Shown here piece after piece: positions 23,812 to 32,695 of a stretch of 64,000 bases of DNA; positions within the stretch are counted from its first letter, which is position 1, and every line of letters begins with the position of its first letter. The notes beneath the pieces are model-generated. The model ran no database searches. It was not told the origin of the DNA and saw only the letters and a program-made list of their open reading frames with translations. This DNA comes from Rugosimonospora sp040255525 (lineage in GTDB: Bacteria > Actinomycetota > Actinomycetes > Mycobacteriales > Micromonosporaceae), in the NCBI GenBank assembly GCA_040255525.1, contig JBDZVD010000007.1:50985-114984 (forward strand), in the 5' to 3' direction. The position numbers and the translations under genes were made by a program.

Positions 23812-26800
23812 TCAGGGGGCGCACGGCGGGTGGAACGGGAACTCCGGAATGTACTGCTTCCACTGTGCCCGGTCGAGCACGCCGCCGGTGACCGCGCAGA
23901 TCCGCCGGGCCGCCCGGCCGGCGTCCAGCTCGGTCAGCGCGAAGGTGTGGTCGTCGCTGGCGCTGGCCAGCACCTGGCGGCGCGGGCCGAAAGCGACCTC
24001 GTCGATCGCGGCGGTGTGGCCGGTCAGCGGCTGGCCCAGCGCGGCCGGGTGGGCGGGGTCGGTGACGTTCCACAGCCGGATCGTGTGGTCGTCGCCGCTG
24101 CTGGCCAGCGTGTGACCGTCCGGGCTGAACGACACCGAGTACACGAAGCTGGTGTGGCCGGTCAGGGCCGGCCCGATCCGGACGGGGTGGGCCCGGTTCC
24201 GGATGTCCCACAGCCGCACCGAGTGGTCCTGGTTCGCGGTCGCCAGCGTGTGCCCGTCCGGGCTGAACGCCACGTCCAGCACGCCGCCGGTCTGGCTGGC
24301 CAGTGGGGTGGTCACCTCGACCGGGTGGTCCTCGTCGCCCACGTTCCACAACCGCACCGTGTCGTCCGCGCCCGCGCTGGCCAGCAGCATCCCGTCCGCG
24401 CTGAACGCCATCCCGTGCACGCCGTGGGTCAGCGCCGTGTCGCCCCGCTGGAGCGTCGCCGCCCGCCGTGGCCGGGCGGGATCGGTGACGTCCCAGAGCT
24501 GGACCGTGCCGTCGTAGTCGGCCACCGCGAGCACCGGCGCGTGCGCGCTGAACCGGACCGTGCTGACCTGCCGGGTACCGGCCGGCAGCGGCGTGCTGAG
24601 CCGGCGCGGGCGGTCCGGGCTGCTGACGTCCCAGAGCAGGACCGTCCGGTCCCGGCTGCCGGTCGCCAGGATCGGCCGGCGCGGATCGAACGCCACGCTG
24701 ATCACGGCGTTGCCGTGGGCGGCCAGCGGCTGCCCGCGTTCGGCCGGGTGGGCCGGGTCGGTGACGTCCCACAGCCGTACCGTGCCGTCCGTGCCGGCCG
24801 TGGCCAGCAGGTGCCCGTCCGGGCTGAACGCCACCCCGTTGACGTAGCTGGGACAGGCCACCACCGTGCGCGGGAGGTTCCACAGCCGCACCTTCCTGTC
24901 CGCGCCCGCGCTGGCCAGCGTGCCGTCCGGGCTGAACGCGAGCCAGTACACGTACCCGGTGTGGCCGGTCAGCGGCTGACCGAGCGGCAGCGCGTGCGCC
25001 GGGTCGGTCACGTTCCACAGCCGGATGCCCTGGTCCGCCCCCGCGGTGGCCAGCGTCCGGCCGTCCGGGCTGAACGCCACCGCGAACACCGTGTCGTCGT
25101 GGCCGGCCAGAGGAGCACCGAGGGATACCGGGCGGGTGCGCTCGCGCACGTCCCACAGCCGTACGGTGTGGTCGACGCCCACGCTGGCCAGCGTGTTCCC
25201 GTCCGGGCTGAACGCGGTCGCGTACACGGTGCCGGCACCGGTGGCGGCCGCCCCGGACAGCGCCGGGTCGCCCGGGTCCGTGACGTTCCACAGCCCGATC
25301 CGGCCGTCGTGCCCGGCCGTCGCGACGAAGTGCCCGTCCGGGCTGAACTCGGCCGACGCGATCGCGTCCGGGCCGGCCGGCACGCCCGGGCCCCACGGCT
25401 TGGCCGCGCCCGGGTCGGTGACGTTCCACAGCCGGAAGGTGTCGTCGTCGCCCGCGCTGACCAGCGTCCGGCCGTCCGGGCTGAACGCGACCGAGAACGT
25501 GATGCCCCGGTGGGCGGCGAGCCGGGCCAGCGGCCGCGGGGACCGGGGATCGGAGATGTCCCACAGGCCGACCGTCCCGTCGCGGTCGGCGGTCGCCAGG
25601 GTGTTCCCGTCCGGACTCACGGCGACCCAGTACACGCTCTTCGGATCGGCCCGTACCGGGTCACCGTACGGCACCGGGTGGGCGCGGTCGGACAGGTTCC
25701 ACAGCCGGACCGTGCCGTCCCGGTCGCCGGTGGCCAGCAACCTTCCGCCGCGGCCGAACGCCACCCCGTACACCGTGTCCCGGTAGCCGCCGAGCGACTC
25801 GGCCAGCGGCGCCGTTTCGGTGCCGAGCAGGTCGGTGTACGTCTGCGCGGTCGGCTGGATCCGGTCCGCGGCGAGGCTGAGCTGGGCCGACAGCGACACG
25901 TCGATGGCCCGTACCCGCTCGCCCTCGGCGGCGGTCTGCATGCCGACCGCGCGGTGCAGGTCCTGCCGGGCGGCGGAGCGTTGCTGCAGCGCCACCCCGG
26001 CCGCCCCGGACGCGACCAGGGTGAGCACCGAGAGCACGACCAGGGCGGCGGTACGCATCCGGGCCGAGCGGCTCTCCTGCCGCCTCGACGCCTCGAGGAA
26101 CTGCGCGATGGCGCCGCCGGCGGGCAGGTCGTCGCGATGGTACTGGGCCCATTCCAGCGCGGCGGCCAGCCGGCCGCCCCGGTACAGCGCGCCGGGATCG
26201 TGCCGCTCCCGCTCCCATCCGGCGGCCGCGTCCGCGAGTTGCTGGTGCATGAGCAGCCCGGCGCGGTCCTGGTCGATCCAGCCGCGCAGGCGCGGCCAGG
26301 CGTGCAGCAGCGCCTCGTGGGTCAGCTCGACGGTGCTGATGTCGACGGTGACCAGCCGCGCCTTGGCCAACGCGTCCACCACCGGCCCGGCACCCGGGTC
26401 GAACTGGTCGCGGTTGACCCGGCGCTTCGTGTCGTCGGTGCCCTCGCCGAGCGCCACCAGCCGCAGGAACACCCCGCGGGCGAGCCGCTGCTGCTGTTCG
26501 GTCAGGCCGGTGTACACCGCCTCGGCGGTACGGGCCAGGGCGTGGCGCATGCCGCCGGACGCCTCGTACCCGCTGAGGGTGAGCGCGTTGCCACGGCGCC
26601 GCGACCAGGTCTCCCGCAACGCGTGGGAGACCAGGGGCAGCGCGCCGGCCTGGCCGGTCGCGTCCGCCACCACCCGGGCCACCAGGGCGCCCTCGATCGT
26701 GCAGCCGGCGTCGACGGCCGGTCGGCTCACGGCACGCCGCAACTCCTCGGTGGTCATCGGGCCGACCAGCAGTTGAGCGTCGCGCAGCGCGTCGACCAGC

Positions 26801-27651
26801 TCGGGGTACCCGGTGCAGTGGGCGTAGAAGTCGGACCGCACACCCAGGACCACCCGGGTACGGCTGTTGTCGGCGCGGGCCGCGGCGCACAGCGCGGCGA
26901 TGAACGCGGCGCGCTCCCGCTGGCTCTGGCACAGGGTGAAGACCTCTTCGAACTGGTCCACCACGATCAGCAGCTCGCCGCCGGCCGCGGTCGCGGACTG
27001 CGCGTTGAGTGCCTGGAGCACGCTCAGGTGCAGTGCCGGCGGATCGGCGGTGAGTTCCCGGTGGAGCGCGGCGGCGGAGCCGCCGCCCAGCGCGGCCAGC
27101 CGCGCGGCGCACTCCTCCAGCGGGTGCGGCCCGGGGTTGAACGACAGCGTGCGCCGGCCGTCCCGGCTCATCTTCGGGATCAGGCCGGCACGCAGCAGCG
27201 AGGACTTGCCGGAGCCCGAGGCGCCGAAGGCGACCACGATCCGGTGGGCGCGCACGCGCGCGAGAAGGTCCTCGGTCAGCCGTTCCCGGCCGAAGAACCG
27301 CGCGGCGTCGTCCGGGCCGAACGCGGCCAGCCCGGCGTACGGGCAACCGCGCTGGTCGCCGGCCGGGGCGTCGGGGGCCGGCCCGGCCAGCTCCGCGGCG
27401 AGGGCGTGCCAGCGGGCCTCCCAGTCCGACGGGTCGCCGCCGCACGCCCGCACGTACGCCTGGGTGACCGGCAGGCTGGGCAGCCGCCGGCCGCTCGCCG
27501 CGTCGGCGAGCGTGGTGGACGAGTAGTGGGCGCGCTTGGCCAACTCCCGGTACGGCGGGCTGCCCGCCTTCTCCCGCAGCCGGCGGAGGTCGGCGGCGAA
27601 GTGGGTCAATGCGCGATCGTCGGTGTCGAGCGGTCGCTCCGTGCGGGGCAC
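23812..27651 (-). CDS. HTH–STAND NTPase–WD40 protein (nSTAND1 type)
   Basis: The 1,279-residue protein has an N-terminal helix-turn-helix of the XRE-like type (residues ~12–85: FAADLRRLREKAG, YRELAKRAHYSSTTLADAAS). A STAND NTPase follows with P-loop FGASGSGKSS (142–151) and Walker B LLIVVDQFEEVF (228–239), then a winged-helix/arm region (about 360–520). A hydrophobic segment lies at about 533–555, and 14 WD40 repeats (about 620–1260; SPDG…DGTVRLW units) should fold as two seven-bladed propellers. STAND proteins switch from closed to oligomeric states on ligand sensing. GTG at 27651 has GGGGAGG close upstream. Downstream TPR protein and divergent cell-wall hydrolases are its neighbours. Signal and output are unknown. 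Confidence 0.9.
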   Translation of the reverse strand: MPRTERPLDTDDRALTHFAADLRRLREKAGSPPYRELAKRAHYSSTTLADAASGRRLPSLPVTQAYVRACGGDPSDWEARWHALAAELAGPAPDAPAGDQRGCPYAGLAAFGPDDAARFFGRERLTEDLLARVRAHRIVVAFGASGSGKSSLLRAGLIPKMSRDGRRTLSFNPGPHPLEECAARLAALGGGSAAALHRELTADPPALHLSVLQALNAQSATAAGGELLIVVDQFEEVFTLCQSQRERAAFIAALCAAARADNSRTRVVLGVRSDFYAHCTGYPELVDALRDAQLLVGPMTTEELRRAVSRPAVDAGCTIEGALVARVVADATGQAGALPLVSHALRETWSRRRGNALTLSGYEASGGMRHALARTAEAVYTGLTEQQQRLARGVFLRLVALGEGTDDTKRRVNRDQFDPGAGPVVDALAKARLVTVDISTVELTHEALLHAWPRLRGWIDQDRAGLLMHQQLADAAAGWERERHDPGALYRGGRLAAALEWAQYHRDDLPAGGAIAQFLEASRRQESRSARMRTAALVVLSVLTLVASGAAGVALQQRSAARQDLHRAVGMQTAAEGERVRAIDVSLSAQLSLAADRIQPTAQTYTDLLGTETAPLAESLGGYRDTVYGVAFGRGGRLLATGDRDGTVRLWNLSDRAHPVPYGDPVRADPKSVYWVAVSPDGNTLATADRDGTVGLWDISDPRSPRPLARLAAHRGITFSVAFSPDGRTLVSAGDDDTFRLWNVTDPGAAKPWGPGVPAGPDAIASAEFSPDGHFVATAGHDGRIGLWNVTDPGDPALSGAAATGAGTVYATAFSPDGNTLASVGVDHTVRLWDVRERTRPVSLGAPLAGHDDTVFAVAFSPDGRTLATAGADQGIRLWNVTDPAHALPLGQPLTGHTGYVYWLAFSPDGTLASAGADRKVRLWNLPRTVVACPSYVNGVAFSPDGHLLATAGTDGTVRLWDVTDPAHPAERGQPLAAHGNAVISVAFDPRRPILATGSRDRTVLLWDVSSPDRPRRLSTPLPAGTRQVSTVRFSAHAPVLAVADYDGTVQLWDVTDPARPRRAATLQRGDTALTHGVHGMAFSADGMLLASAGADDTVRLWNVGDEDHPVEVTTPLASQTGGVLDVAFSPDGHTLATANQDHSVRLWDIRNRAHPVRIGPALTGHTSFVYSVSFSPDGHTLASSGDDHTIRLWNVTDPAHPAALGQPLTGHTAAIDEVAFGPRRQVLASASDDHTFALTELDAGRAARRICAVTGGVLDRAQWKQYIPEFPFHPPCAP

Positions 27652-27725
27652 GGCTACCTCCCCTTCGACGAGACATTCCGGGGCCGGGGCGGCGGAAGCC
27701 AGCATTTCCGTCGCGCGGCCATTAT

Positions 27726-27768
27726 CCGGACGTTGTTGTCCGGCGTCCAGCCGTCGACACCGGACAAC
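27726..27768. promoter_or_regulatory. Inverted-repeat cluster between the STAND gene and the hydrolase pair
   Basis: The 262-bp divergent gap contains CCGGAC (27726–27731) and GTCCGG (27738–27743) around a 6-nt centre. A second 9-bp inverted repeat GTTGTCCGG (27735–27743) / CCGGACAAC (27760–27768) has a 16-nt spacer. Three related half-sites facing both genes suggest an operator, possibly bound by the HTH of the STAND protein. No confident −35/−10 pair is seen. Confidence 0.4.
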
Positions 27769-27913
27769 GCAACCGCCGTATAACGAGCACGTCGGCGGCG
27801 GCCGCACGGCGCAAACCCCTCGTCACCACCCCTCGGGGCCGGCCGGGCCGCAGATCACGGGCGCCGACAACGTCACTGCCGACCAGGCCTCGACGGGAGA
27901 AGGAACCCACACG

Positions 27914-28900
27914 ATGACAACCACCCCGAACCGACCGGGCGTACCCCGCCCGCGACCTCGCTGGACAACCGCGATCCTCGCCGGACTGACCGCCGCGGCC
28001 ACGGCCGCCCTGATGCTCGTCGGGCCGCGCCCGGCGACGGCGGCTCCGGGCGCGGCGGCCACGGCGGCTCCGGGCGCGGCGACTGCGGCCACGGTGGCTC
28101 CGGCGCTCAGCACCGACGACATCAAGCTGGCGCAGCGCGACCTCGACGGGCTCGACTACAACGCCGGCAGTGTCGACGGGATCGCCGGATCGCAGACCGC
28201 GTCGGCGACCACCGCGTTCCAGAGTGACCGGTGCCTCCAGGTCGACGGCGTGCTCGGCACGCAGACCCTCACCGAGTTGACCAGCGTGGTCGGCGCCGTA
28301 CAGACGGCGGCCGGGGTGACCCCCGACGGCAACTACGCGGCCAGCACCACCACGGCGGTCAAGACCTACCAGACCGCGCACGGCCTGGCGGTGGACGGCA
28401 TCGCCGGGCCGGACACCATGGCGGCGATGGGCATCGACCGGCAGGTGGCCAGCTGCCACACGCCGTCGGCGCTGGGCGCGCAGGTGGTCAGCATCGCCTC
28501 GGCGGAGATCGGTACCCGGGCCGATTCCAGCAAGTGCGTGCCGGGCAAGCCGTACAACATCTGCGCGGACTGGTGCGCGGCGTTCGCCACCTGGGTGTGG
28601 CGGCAGGCGGGGATCGACATCCCGTTCATCACCTACGTGCCGAGCGTCTACAACTGGGCGGTCACCAATCACCGGTGGCTGGGCACCAGCCAGCTGGGCA
28701 GCGCGATGCCCGGGTACCTCATCATCTTCGGTACGGCGACCAACCGGTACCACATCGGAATCGTCGACCACGTCAGCGGCGGGACCGTCTGGGTCATCTC
28801 CGGCAACACGACCAACCCGGCCAACAGCAGCCAGTGGGGCGTGTACGACAAGCAGTACCCGCTGTCGGGCAGCGTGTTCTACGGGCTGGTGACCCTGTGA
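27914..28900 (+). CDS. Secreted CHAP-domain peptidoglycan hydrolase with two PG-binding repeats
   Basis: The 328-residue protein has a signal peptide (RWTTAILAGLTAAATAALML, cleavage after ATA). An Ala/Pro linker and two peptidoglycan-binding-1-like repeats follow (IKLAQRDLDGLDYNAGSVDG; ASTTTAVKTYQTAHGLAVDG). The C-terminal CHAP domain has NICADWCAAFATWVW (catalytic Cys), NRYHIGIVDHVSGG (His) and WVISGNTTN (Asn). CHAP enzymes cleave stem peptides or amide bonds in peptidoglycan. ATG at 27914 has a GGAGAAGGA site upstream. The next gene overlaps by 4 bp, so both hydrolases are made together. Secretion and absence of phage genes argue against an endolysin. Confidence 0.9.
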   Translation: MTTTPNRPGVPRPRPRWTTAILAGLTAAATAALMLVGPRPATAAPGAAATAAPGAATAATVAPALSTDDIKLAQRDLDGLDYNAGSVDGIAGSQTASATTAFQSDRCLQVDGVLGTQTLTELTSVVGAVQTAAGVTPDGNYAASTTTAVKTYQTAHGLAVDGIAGPDTMAAMGIDRQVASCHTPSALGAQVVSIASAEIGTRADSSKCVPGKPYNICADWCAAFATWVWRQAGIDIPFITYVPSVYNWAVTNHRWLGTSQLGSAMPGYLIIFGTATNRYHIGIVDHVSGGTVWVISGNTTNPANSSQWGVYDKQYPLSGSVFYGLVTL

Positions 28901-30168
28901 CCGCCCTGCGCCGGCTGGTCGCCCTGGTGGCCGCCGGCGGTGCCGCGCTGCTGGGCATCGCACTGCCATCGGCTGCCCACGCGGCGACCGGCCGGGCCGG
29001 GGCGCCGTCCCCCTCATCGGTCGCCACCCCGGGCGCGCAGCGGGAGGAGGGCGACCACGCGGGCTCGGGGCTCGCGGCGCGGAGCATCGCGCCGGCGGTG
29101 TCCCCGGCCGTCGCGGGGACGCTGAAGGGCCTCGACGTGAGCGGGTACCAGGGCAACGTCGACTGGTCGTCGGTGGCCGCCGCGGGCGCGTCGTTCGCCT
29201 ATGTCAAGGCCACGGAGAGCAACAACTACGTCAGCGGGTACTTCGGCCAGCAGTACAACGGGTCGGCCGGGGCGGGCCTGATCCGGGGCGCGTACCACTT
29301 CGCCCGGCCGAACGTGTCGTCCGGCACGAACCAGGCCGACTACTTCGTCGACCACGGGGGCGGCTGGACCGCCGATGGCAAGACCCTGCCGGGTGCGCTG
29401 GACATCGAGTACGGCCCGTCCGGCAGCACCTGCTACGGGCTGAGCCAGCAGGCGATGGTCGCGTGGATCACCGCGTTCAACACCGAGTACCTGGCGCGCA
29501 CCGGCCGGTACCCGGCGATCTACTCCACCACCGACTGGTGGCGAACGTGCACCGGCGGCTACAGCGGGTTCGCCACCACGAACGCGCTGTGGATCGCGAA
29601 CTACACCGGCACGTACAGCCCGCTGCCCGACGGCTGGAGCAGCTACACCGTCTGGCAGACCGCCGACTCCGGCACGTTCCCCGGCGACCAGGATGTCTTC
29701 AACGGGGGGCTGGACGACCTGAAGACCTTCGCGCTGGGCAGCTACACCCCGCCGCCGCCCCCGCCCGTGGTCACCTGGCCGGTCGTCGCGCAGGGCCAGA
29801 CCGGCCGGCGGGTCACCACGGTGCAGTACCTGCTCAACGCGCACGGCGCCACGCTCGACGTGGACGGCGACTTCGGCCCGGCCACCAAGGCGGCGGTGGT
29901 CTCCTTCCAGTCGGGCAAGGGCCTGTCGCCGGACGGCGTCGTCGGAATGAACACCTGGCAGGCGCTGATCGTGACGATCCAGCAAGGCAGCGGCGGGCCG
30001 GCGGTCGACGCGCTCCAGGCCGAGCTCGACGCGCACGGTGCGGCGCTGACCGTGAACGGCTCGTTCGACGCCTCCACGTCGGCGGCGGTCGTCGCGTACC
30101 AGACGAGCCACAGCCTGGAGCCGGACGGCGTGGTCGGCCCGCTGACCTGGCAGTCACTTGTCTCGTGA
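28897..30168 (+). CDS. Secreted GH25 muramidase with two PG-binding repeats
   Basis: The 423-residue protein starts with GTG in a GTGA overlap with the CHAP gene. It has a signal peptide (LRRLVALVAAGGAALLGIAL, cleavage after AHA). The GH25 domain (about 75–285) contains GLDVSGYQGNVDW, FAYVKATESNNYV, YHFARPN and GALDIEYGPSG with the catalytic D-x-E pair, plus WQTADSGTFPGDQDVFNG. A Pro-rich hinge leads to two peptidoglycan-binding repeats (VTTVQYLLNAHGATLDVDGD; VDALQAELDAHGAALTVNGS). It should cut the beta-1,4 bond between MurNAc and GlcNAc, complementary to the CHAP enzyme. Confidence 0.93.
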   Translation: MTALRRLVALVAAGGAALLGIALPSAAHAATGRAGAPSPSSVATPGAQREEGDHAGSGLAARSIAPAVSPAVAGTLKGLDVSGYQGNVDWSSVAAAGASFAYVKATESNNYVSGYFGQQYNGSAGAGLIRGAYHFARPNVSSGTNQADYFVDHGGGWTADGKTLPGALDIEYGPSGSTCYGLSQQAMVAWITAFNTEYLARTGRYPAIYSTTDWWRTCTGGYSGFATTNALWIANYTGTYSPLPDGWSSYTVWQTADSGTFPGDQDVFNGGLDDLKTFALGSYTPPPPPPVVTWPVVAQGQTGRRVTTVQYLLNAHGATLDVDGDFGPATKAAVVSFQSGKGLSPDGVVGMNTWQALIVTIQQGSGGPAVDALQAELDAHGAALTVNGSFDASTSAAVVAYQTSHSLEPDGVVGPLTWQSLVS

Positions 30169-30223
30169 AAGTAGCTCGGGGCGCGGCCGATCGCTGGATC
30201 CGGTACCGGAGGAGGAAGCTACG

Positions 30224-30328
30224 ATGAACACGCGTGCGGACCGCGGCTGGCCAGGCACCTGCCGGCGCAGCCCGGGCATGGGGGGCAACCTTGTTCCGGT
30301 GCCGCGCACCGGCGGCGGCATCTACTGA
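30224..30328 (+). CDS. Possible 34-residue peptide after the hydrolase pair
   Basis: A short frame begins with ATG 8 nt after an excellent ribosome site (GGAGGAGGA, about 30209–30217). It encodes a Gly/Arg/Pro-rich peptide with one Cys (start MNTRADRGWPGTCRRS, end RTGGGIY). It lies 55 bp downstream of the muramidase on the same strand, so it could be the third gene of that unit. No family is recognised, and there is no signal peptide. The strength of the ribosome site is the main support. It could also be chance, or a leader. Confidence 0.35.
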   Translation: MNTRADRGWPGTCRRSPGMGGNLVPVPRTGGGIY

Positions 30329-30443
30329 TCGAGGCGCCCGGACCGAGCGCCACCCACCAACATGCCACCCACCGGGGCGGCGACCCGACCGGCGACGCCG
30401 AGGGTCACCGTCCCGGTCCGGTACCCGCCCGGTCCCGTACCGG

Positions 30444-31148
30444 TCAGCGGTCAGCGGGAACAGCCGCCGCGCCTGCCGGTTCCGGACCGGCCGCGTCCGC
30501 CAGCCGGCGCGCGAAGCCACGGGCCGCGGCACCCGGATCGTCCGCCTCGGTGATCGCGCGGACCACCACGACGCGGCGGGCGCCCCGGGCCAGGACCTCG
30601 TCCAGCCGGTCGGGGTCGATGCCGCCGATGGCGAACCACGGCCGGGCGTTCGCCGCCCGCGCGGCATGGCTCAGCAGGTCCAGGCCGGCGGCCGGGCGGC
30701 CGGGCTTGGTCGGGGTGGCCCAGGTCGGGCCGGCGCACAGGTAGTCGGCGCCCGGCTCGTCGCGCGCCGCGTCGAACTGGCCGGGGGAGTGCGTCGAGCG
30801 GCCGATCACCGGCCCGTCGCCGACGATCCGGCGGGCCACCGGTACGGGCAGGTCGTCCTGGCCCAGGTGCAGCACCGGTGCCCCGCAGGCGTAGGCGAGG
30901 TCCGCCCGGTCGTTGACCGCGAACAACTTCCCGTGCCGCTCCGCCGCCTGGGCGAACACCTCCAGATGGCACAGTTCCTCCCGGGCCTCCAGGCCCTTCT
31001 GCCGCAGCTGCACGATGTCCACCCCGCCGGCCAGTACGGTGTCGAGGAAGTCGGCCAGGTCACCCTGGCGCTGCCGGGCGTCGGTGCACAGGTACAGCCG
31101 GGCCCGGCCCAGGGCCGCCCGTACCTGGTCCGGAGACAGTCCGCTCAT
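30444..31148 (-). CDS. thiE: Thiamin-phosphate synthase
   Basis: The 234-residue TIM-barrel enzyme couples HMP-pyrophosphate and the thiazole phosphate to thiamin phosphate. Visible motifs are YLCTDARQ, IVQLRQKGLEARE (PPi-binding Arg/Lys), FAVNDRADLAYA, IGRSTHSPGQ, AGPTWATPTKPGRPA and WFAIGGIDPDR. All fit ThiE, and the gene is divergent from thiO. The ATG at 31148 lies at the inner edge of an 80-bp tandem repeat whose sequence therefore supplies its upstream region. No TPP aptamer lies on this strand upstream, so unlike the rightward genes it may not be riboswitch-controlled. Confidence 0.93.
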   Translation of the reverse strand: MSGLSPDQVRAALGRARLYLCTDARQRQGDLADFLDTVLAGGVDIVQLRQKGLEAREELCHLEVFAQAAERHGKLFAVNDRADLAYACGAPVLHLGQDDLPVPVARRIVGDGPVIGRSTHSPGQFDAARDEPGADYLCAGPTWATPTKPGRPAAGLDLLSHAARAANARPWFAIGGIDPDRLDEVLARGARRVVVVRAITEADDPGAAARGFARRLADAAGPEPAGAAAVPADR

Positions 31149-31301
31149 GCGACCGCCTCGCTCTGCTCGCCGGCCGCATGAGGCACCAACGCGCTGCAAC
31201 TCCGATTCGCTCGCTGACGCTCGCTCATGCGACCGCCTCGCTCCGCTCGCCGGCCGCATGAGGCACCAACGCGCTGCAACTCCGATTCGCTCCCTGACGC
31301 T
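31142..31301. repeat. Two tandem copies of an 80-bp element upstream of thiE
   Basis: Positions 31142–31221 and 31222–31301 are near-identical 80-bp units (CGCTCATGCGACCGCCTCGC at the start of each), followed by the first bases of a third (CGCTCATG at 31302). Each contains GCTCGCTGACGCTCGCTCAT-type words. A diverged copy of the element core is found at 48191–48239. Confidence 0.9.
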
Positions 31302-31361
31302 CGCTCATGTCGGGCGACGGTACCCGATGCATCACCCCGGCCCGGCGCGTATGGTGAGTCC

Positions 31362-31452
31362 TGCACGGGAGCCCGGTGGACCGGGCTGAGAGGGCTGGCT
31401 GGGAGCCGCCGACCGTCGAACCTGATCCGGGTAATGCCGGCGCAGGGAGCGC
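31362..31452 (+). promoter_or_regulatory. TPP riboswitch (THI element) upstream of thiO
   Basis: The conserved aptamer segments are in order: CTGAGA at 31386–31391, CGAACCTGATCCGGGTAATG at 31418–31437 and the closing GCCGGCGCAGGGAG. Sixty-four nt separate the aptamer from the thiO ATG. A CGCGGT-GAC-ACCGCG hairpin in between may take part in the expression platform. Confidence 0.9.
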
Positions 31453-31516
31453 GATTCGACCCCAGCCGGCAGTCGCGGTGACACCGCGTGCCGCGGCGCA
31501 TCCGCTGGGAGGTCGG

Positions 31517-32695
31517 ATGGGGAACGCCACCGACATCGTCGTGGTCGGCGCGGGGGTGATCGGGCTCTCCGCGGCCTGGCGCTGCGCCCAGCGCGGGCTC
31601 TCGGTGACCGTGCTGGACCCCCGGCCGGGCTCGGGTGCGTCGTGGACCGCCGCCGGCATGCTTGCCCCGGTGACCGAGCTGCACTACGAGGGGCGGGCGC
31701 TGCTCGCGCTGAACCGGGAGTCCGCCGCCCGGTACCCGCGCTTCGTCGCCGAGCTGACCGAGCTGACCGGCCTGCCCGTCGGGTACGCCCGGTGCGGCAC
31801 GGTCCAGGCTGCCTGGGATACGGCCGACCTCGCCGCCCTGCGCGACCTGCACGCGTTCCAGGCCGCACTGGGCGTCGAGTCGCGGATGCTCACCGCCCGG
31901 GAACTGCGCGAAGCGGAGCCGGGCCTGGCCGCGGGGCTGCCCGGTGGCCTGTGGGCGGCCGACGACCACCAGATCGACAACCGCCTGCTGCACGCGGCGC
32001 TGCGCGAAGCCGCGGCGGCCGCCGGGGTGCGCGAGGTCCCGGGCCGGGTCGCCGGCTGGCTGCTCGACGGTGACCGGGTGACCGGCGTGCGTACCGGGGA
32101 CGGCCGGCGGGTCAGCGCCGGCATCACGGTGCTGGCCGCGGGCGCCTGGTCGGCCACGGTCGGGGGCGCCGCCGGGAGCACCGCTGGACGCGTGGCCGGC
32201 AGCCTGCCGCCCGGCGCCCTGCCACCGGTACGCCCGATCAAGGGCCAGACGCTGCGCCTGCGCGGCCCGGCCGGGCTGCTGGCCCACGTGGTGCGGGGCG
32301 CCGTCCGGGGCAGCCCGGTCTACCTGGTGCCGCGCGCGGACGGGGAGCTGGTCGTCGGCGCGTCGAGCGAGGAGGCCGGGTTCGACCTGAGTCCCCGGGC
32401 GGGCGCGGTGTACGAGCTGCTGCGCGACGCCCAGCTGCTCGTACCGGCCCTCGGCGAGGTGCGCTTCGAGGAGGTCAGCACGAGCGTGCGCCCCGGCTCC
32501 CCGGACAACCTGCCGATGATCGGCCCCAGCGTCCTGGAGGGCCTGATCGTGGCGACCGGCCACTACCGCAACGGGATCCTGCTCGCGCCGCTGACCGCCG
32601 ACGCGGTGGCGGACCTGGCCACCGGCCGCCCACCCGGCACCGACCTGACCGCCTGCGACCCGTGGCGGTTCGCCCGCTCGGAGGCGCGCGCATGA
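31517..32695 (+). CDS. thiO: Glycine oxidase for thiazole synthesis
   Basis: This 392-residue FAD enzyme of the DAO family starts with the dinucleotide motif IVVVGAGVIGLSAAWRCA and has TAAGMLAP, a conserved C-terminal RPGSPDNLPMIGPS (FAD/substrate loop) and GHYRNGILLAPLTAD. ThiO oxidises glycine to the imine used by ThiG. It is first in the riboswitch-controlled thiO-thiS-thiG unit. The ATG at 31517 has GGGAGG 4 nt upstream. A GGAGG just before its own stop serves the next gene. Confidence 0.93.
   Translation: MGNATDIVVVGAGVIGLSAAWRCAQRGLSVTVLDPRPGSGASWTAAGMLAPVTELHYEGRALLALNRESAARYPRFVAELTELTGLPVGYARCGTVQAAWDTADLAALRDLHAFQAALGVESRMLTARELREAEPGLAAGLPGGLWAADDHQIDNRLLHAALREAAAAAGVREVPGRVAGWLLDGDRVTGVRTGDGRRVSAGITVLAAGAWSATVGGAAGSTAGRVAGSLPPGALPPVRPIKGQTLRLRGPAGLLAHVVRGAVRGSPVYLVPRADGELVVGASSEEAGFDLSPRAGAVYELLRDAQLLVPALGEVRFEEVSTSVRPGSPDNLPMIGPSVLEGLIVATGHYRNGILLAPLTADAVADLATGRPPGTDLTACDPWRFARSEARA

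Noticed and set aside
23830..27783. A 1,317-codon open frame antisense to the STAND–WD40 gene
   Set aside because: It is a GC-bias shadow: Arg/Gly/Val-rich with repeated motifs mirroring the WD40 units, no domain and no ribosome site.
27914..30168. Prophage lysis cassette
   Set aside because: Both hydrolases have Sec signal peptides and PG-binding repeats, and no phage structural, integrase or holin genes are nearby.
31142..31301. CRISPR array or insertion sequence
   Set aside because: Two tandem 80-bp copies without spacers, terminal repeats or a transposase.
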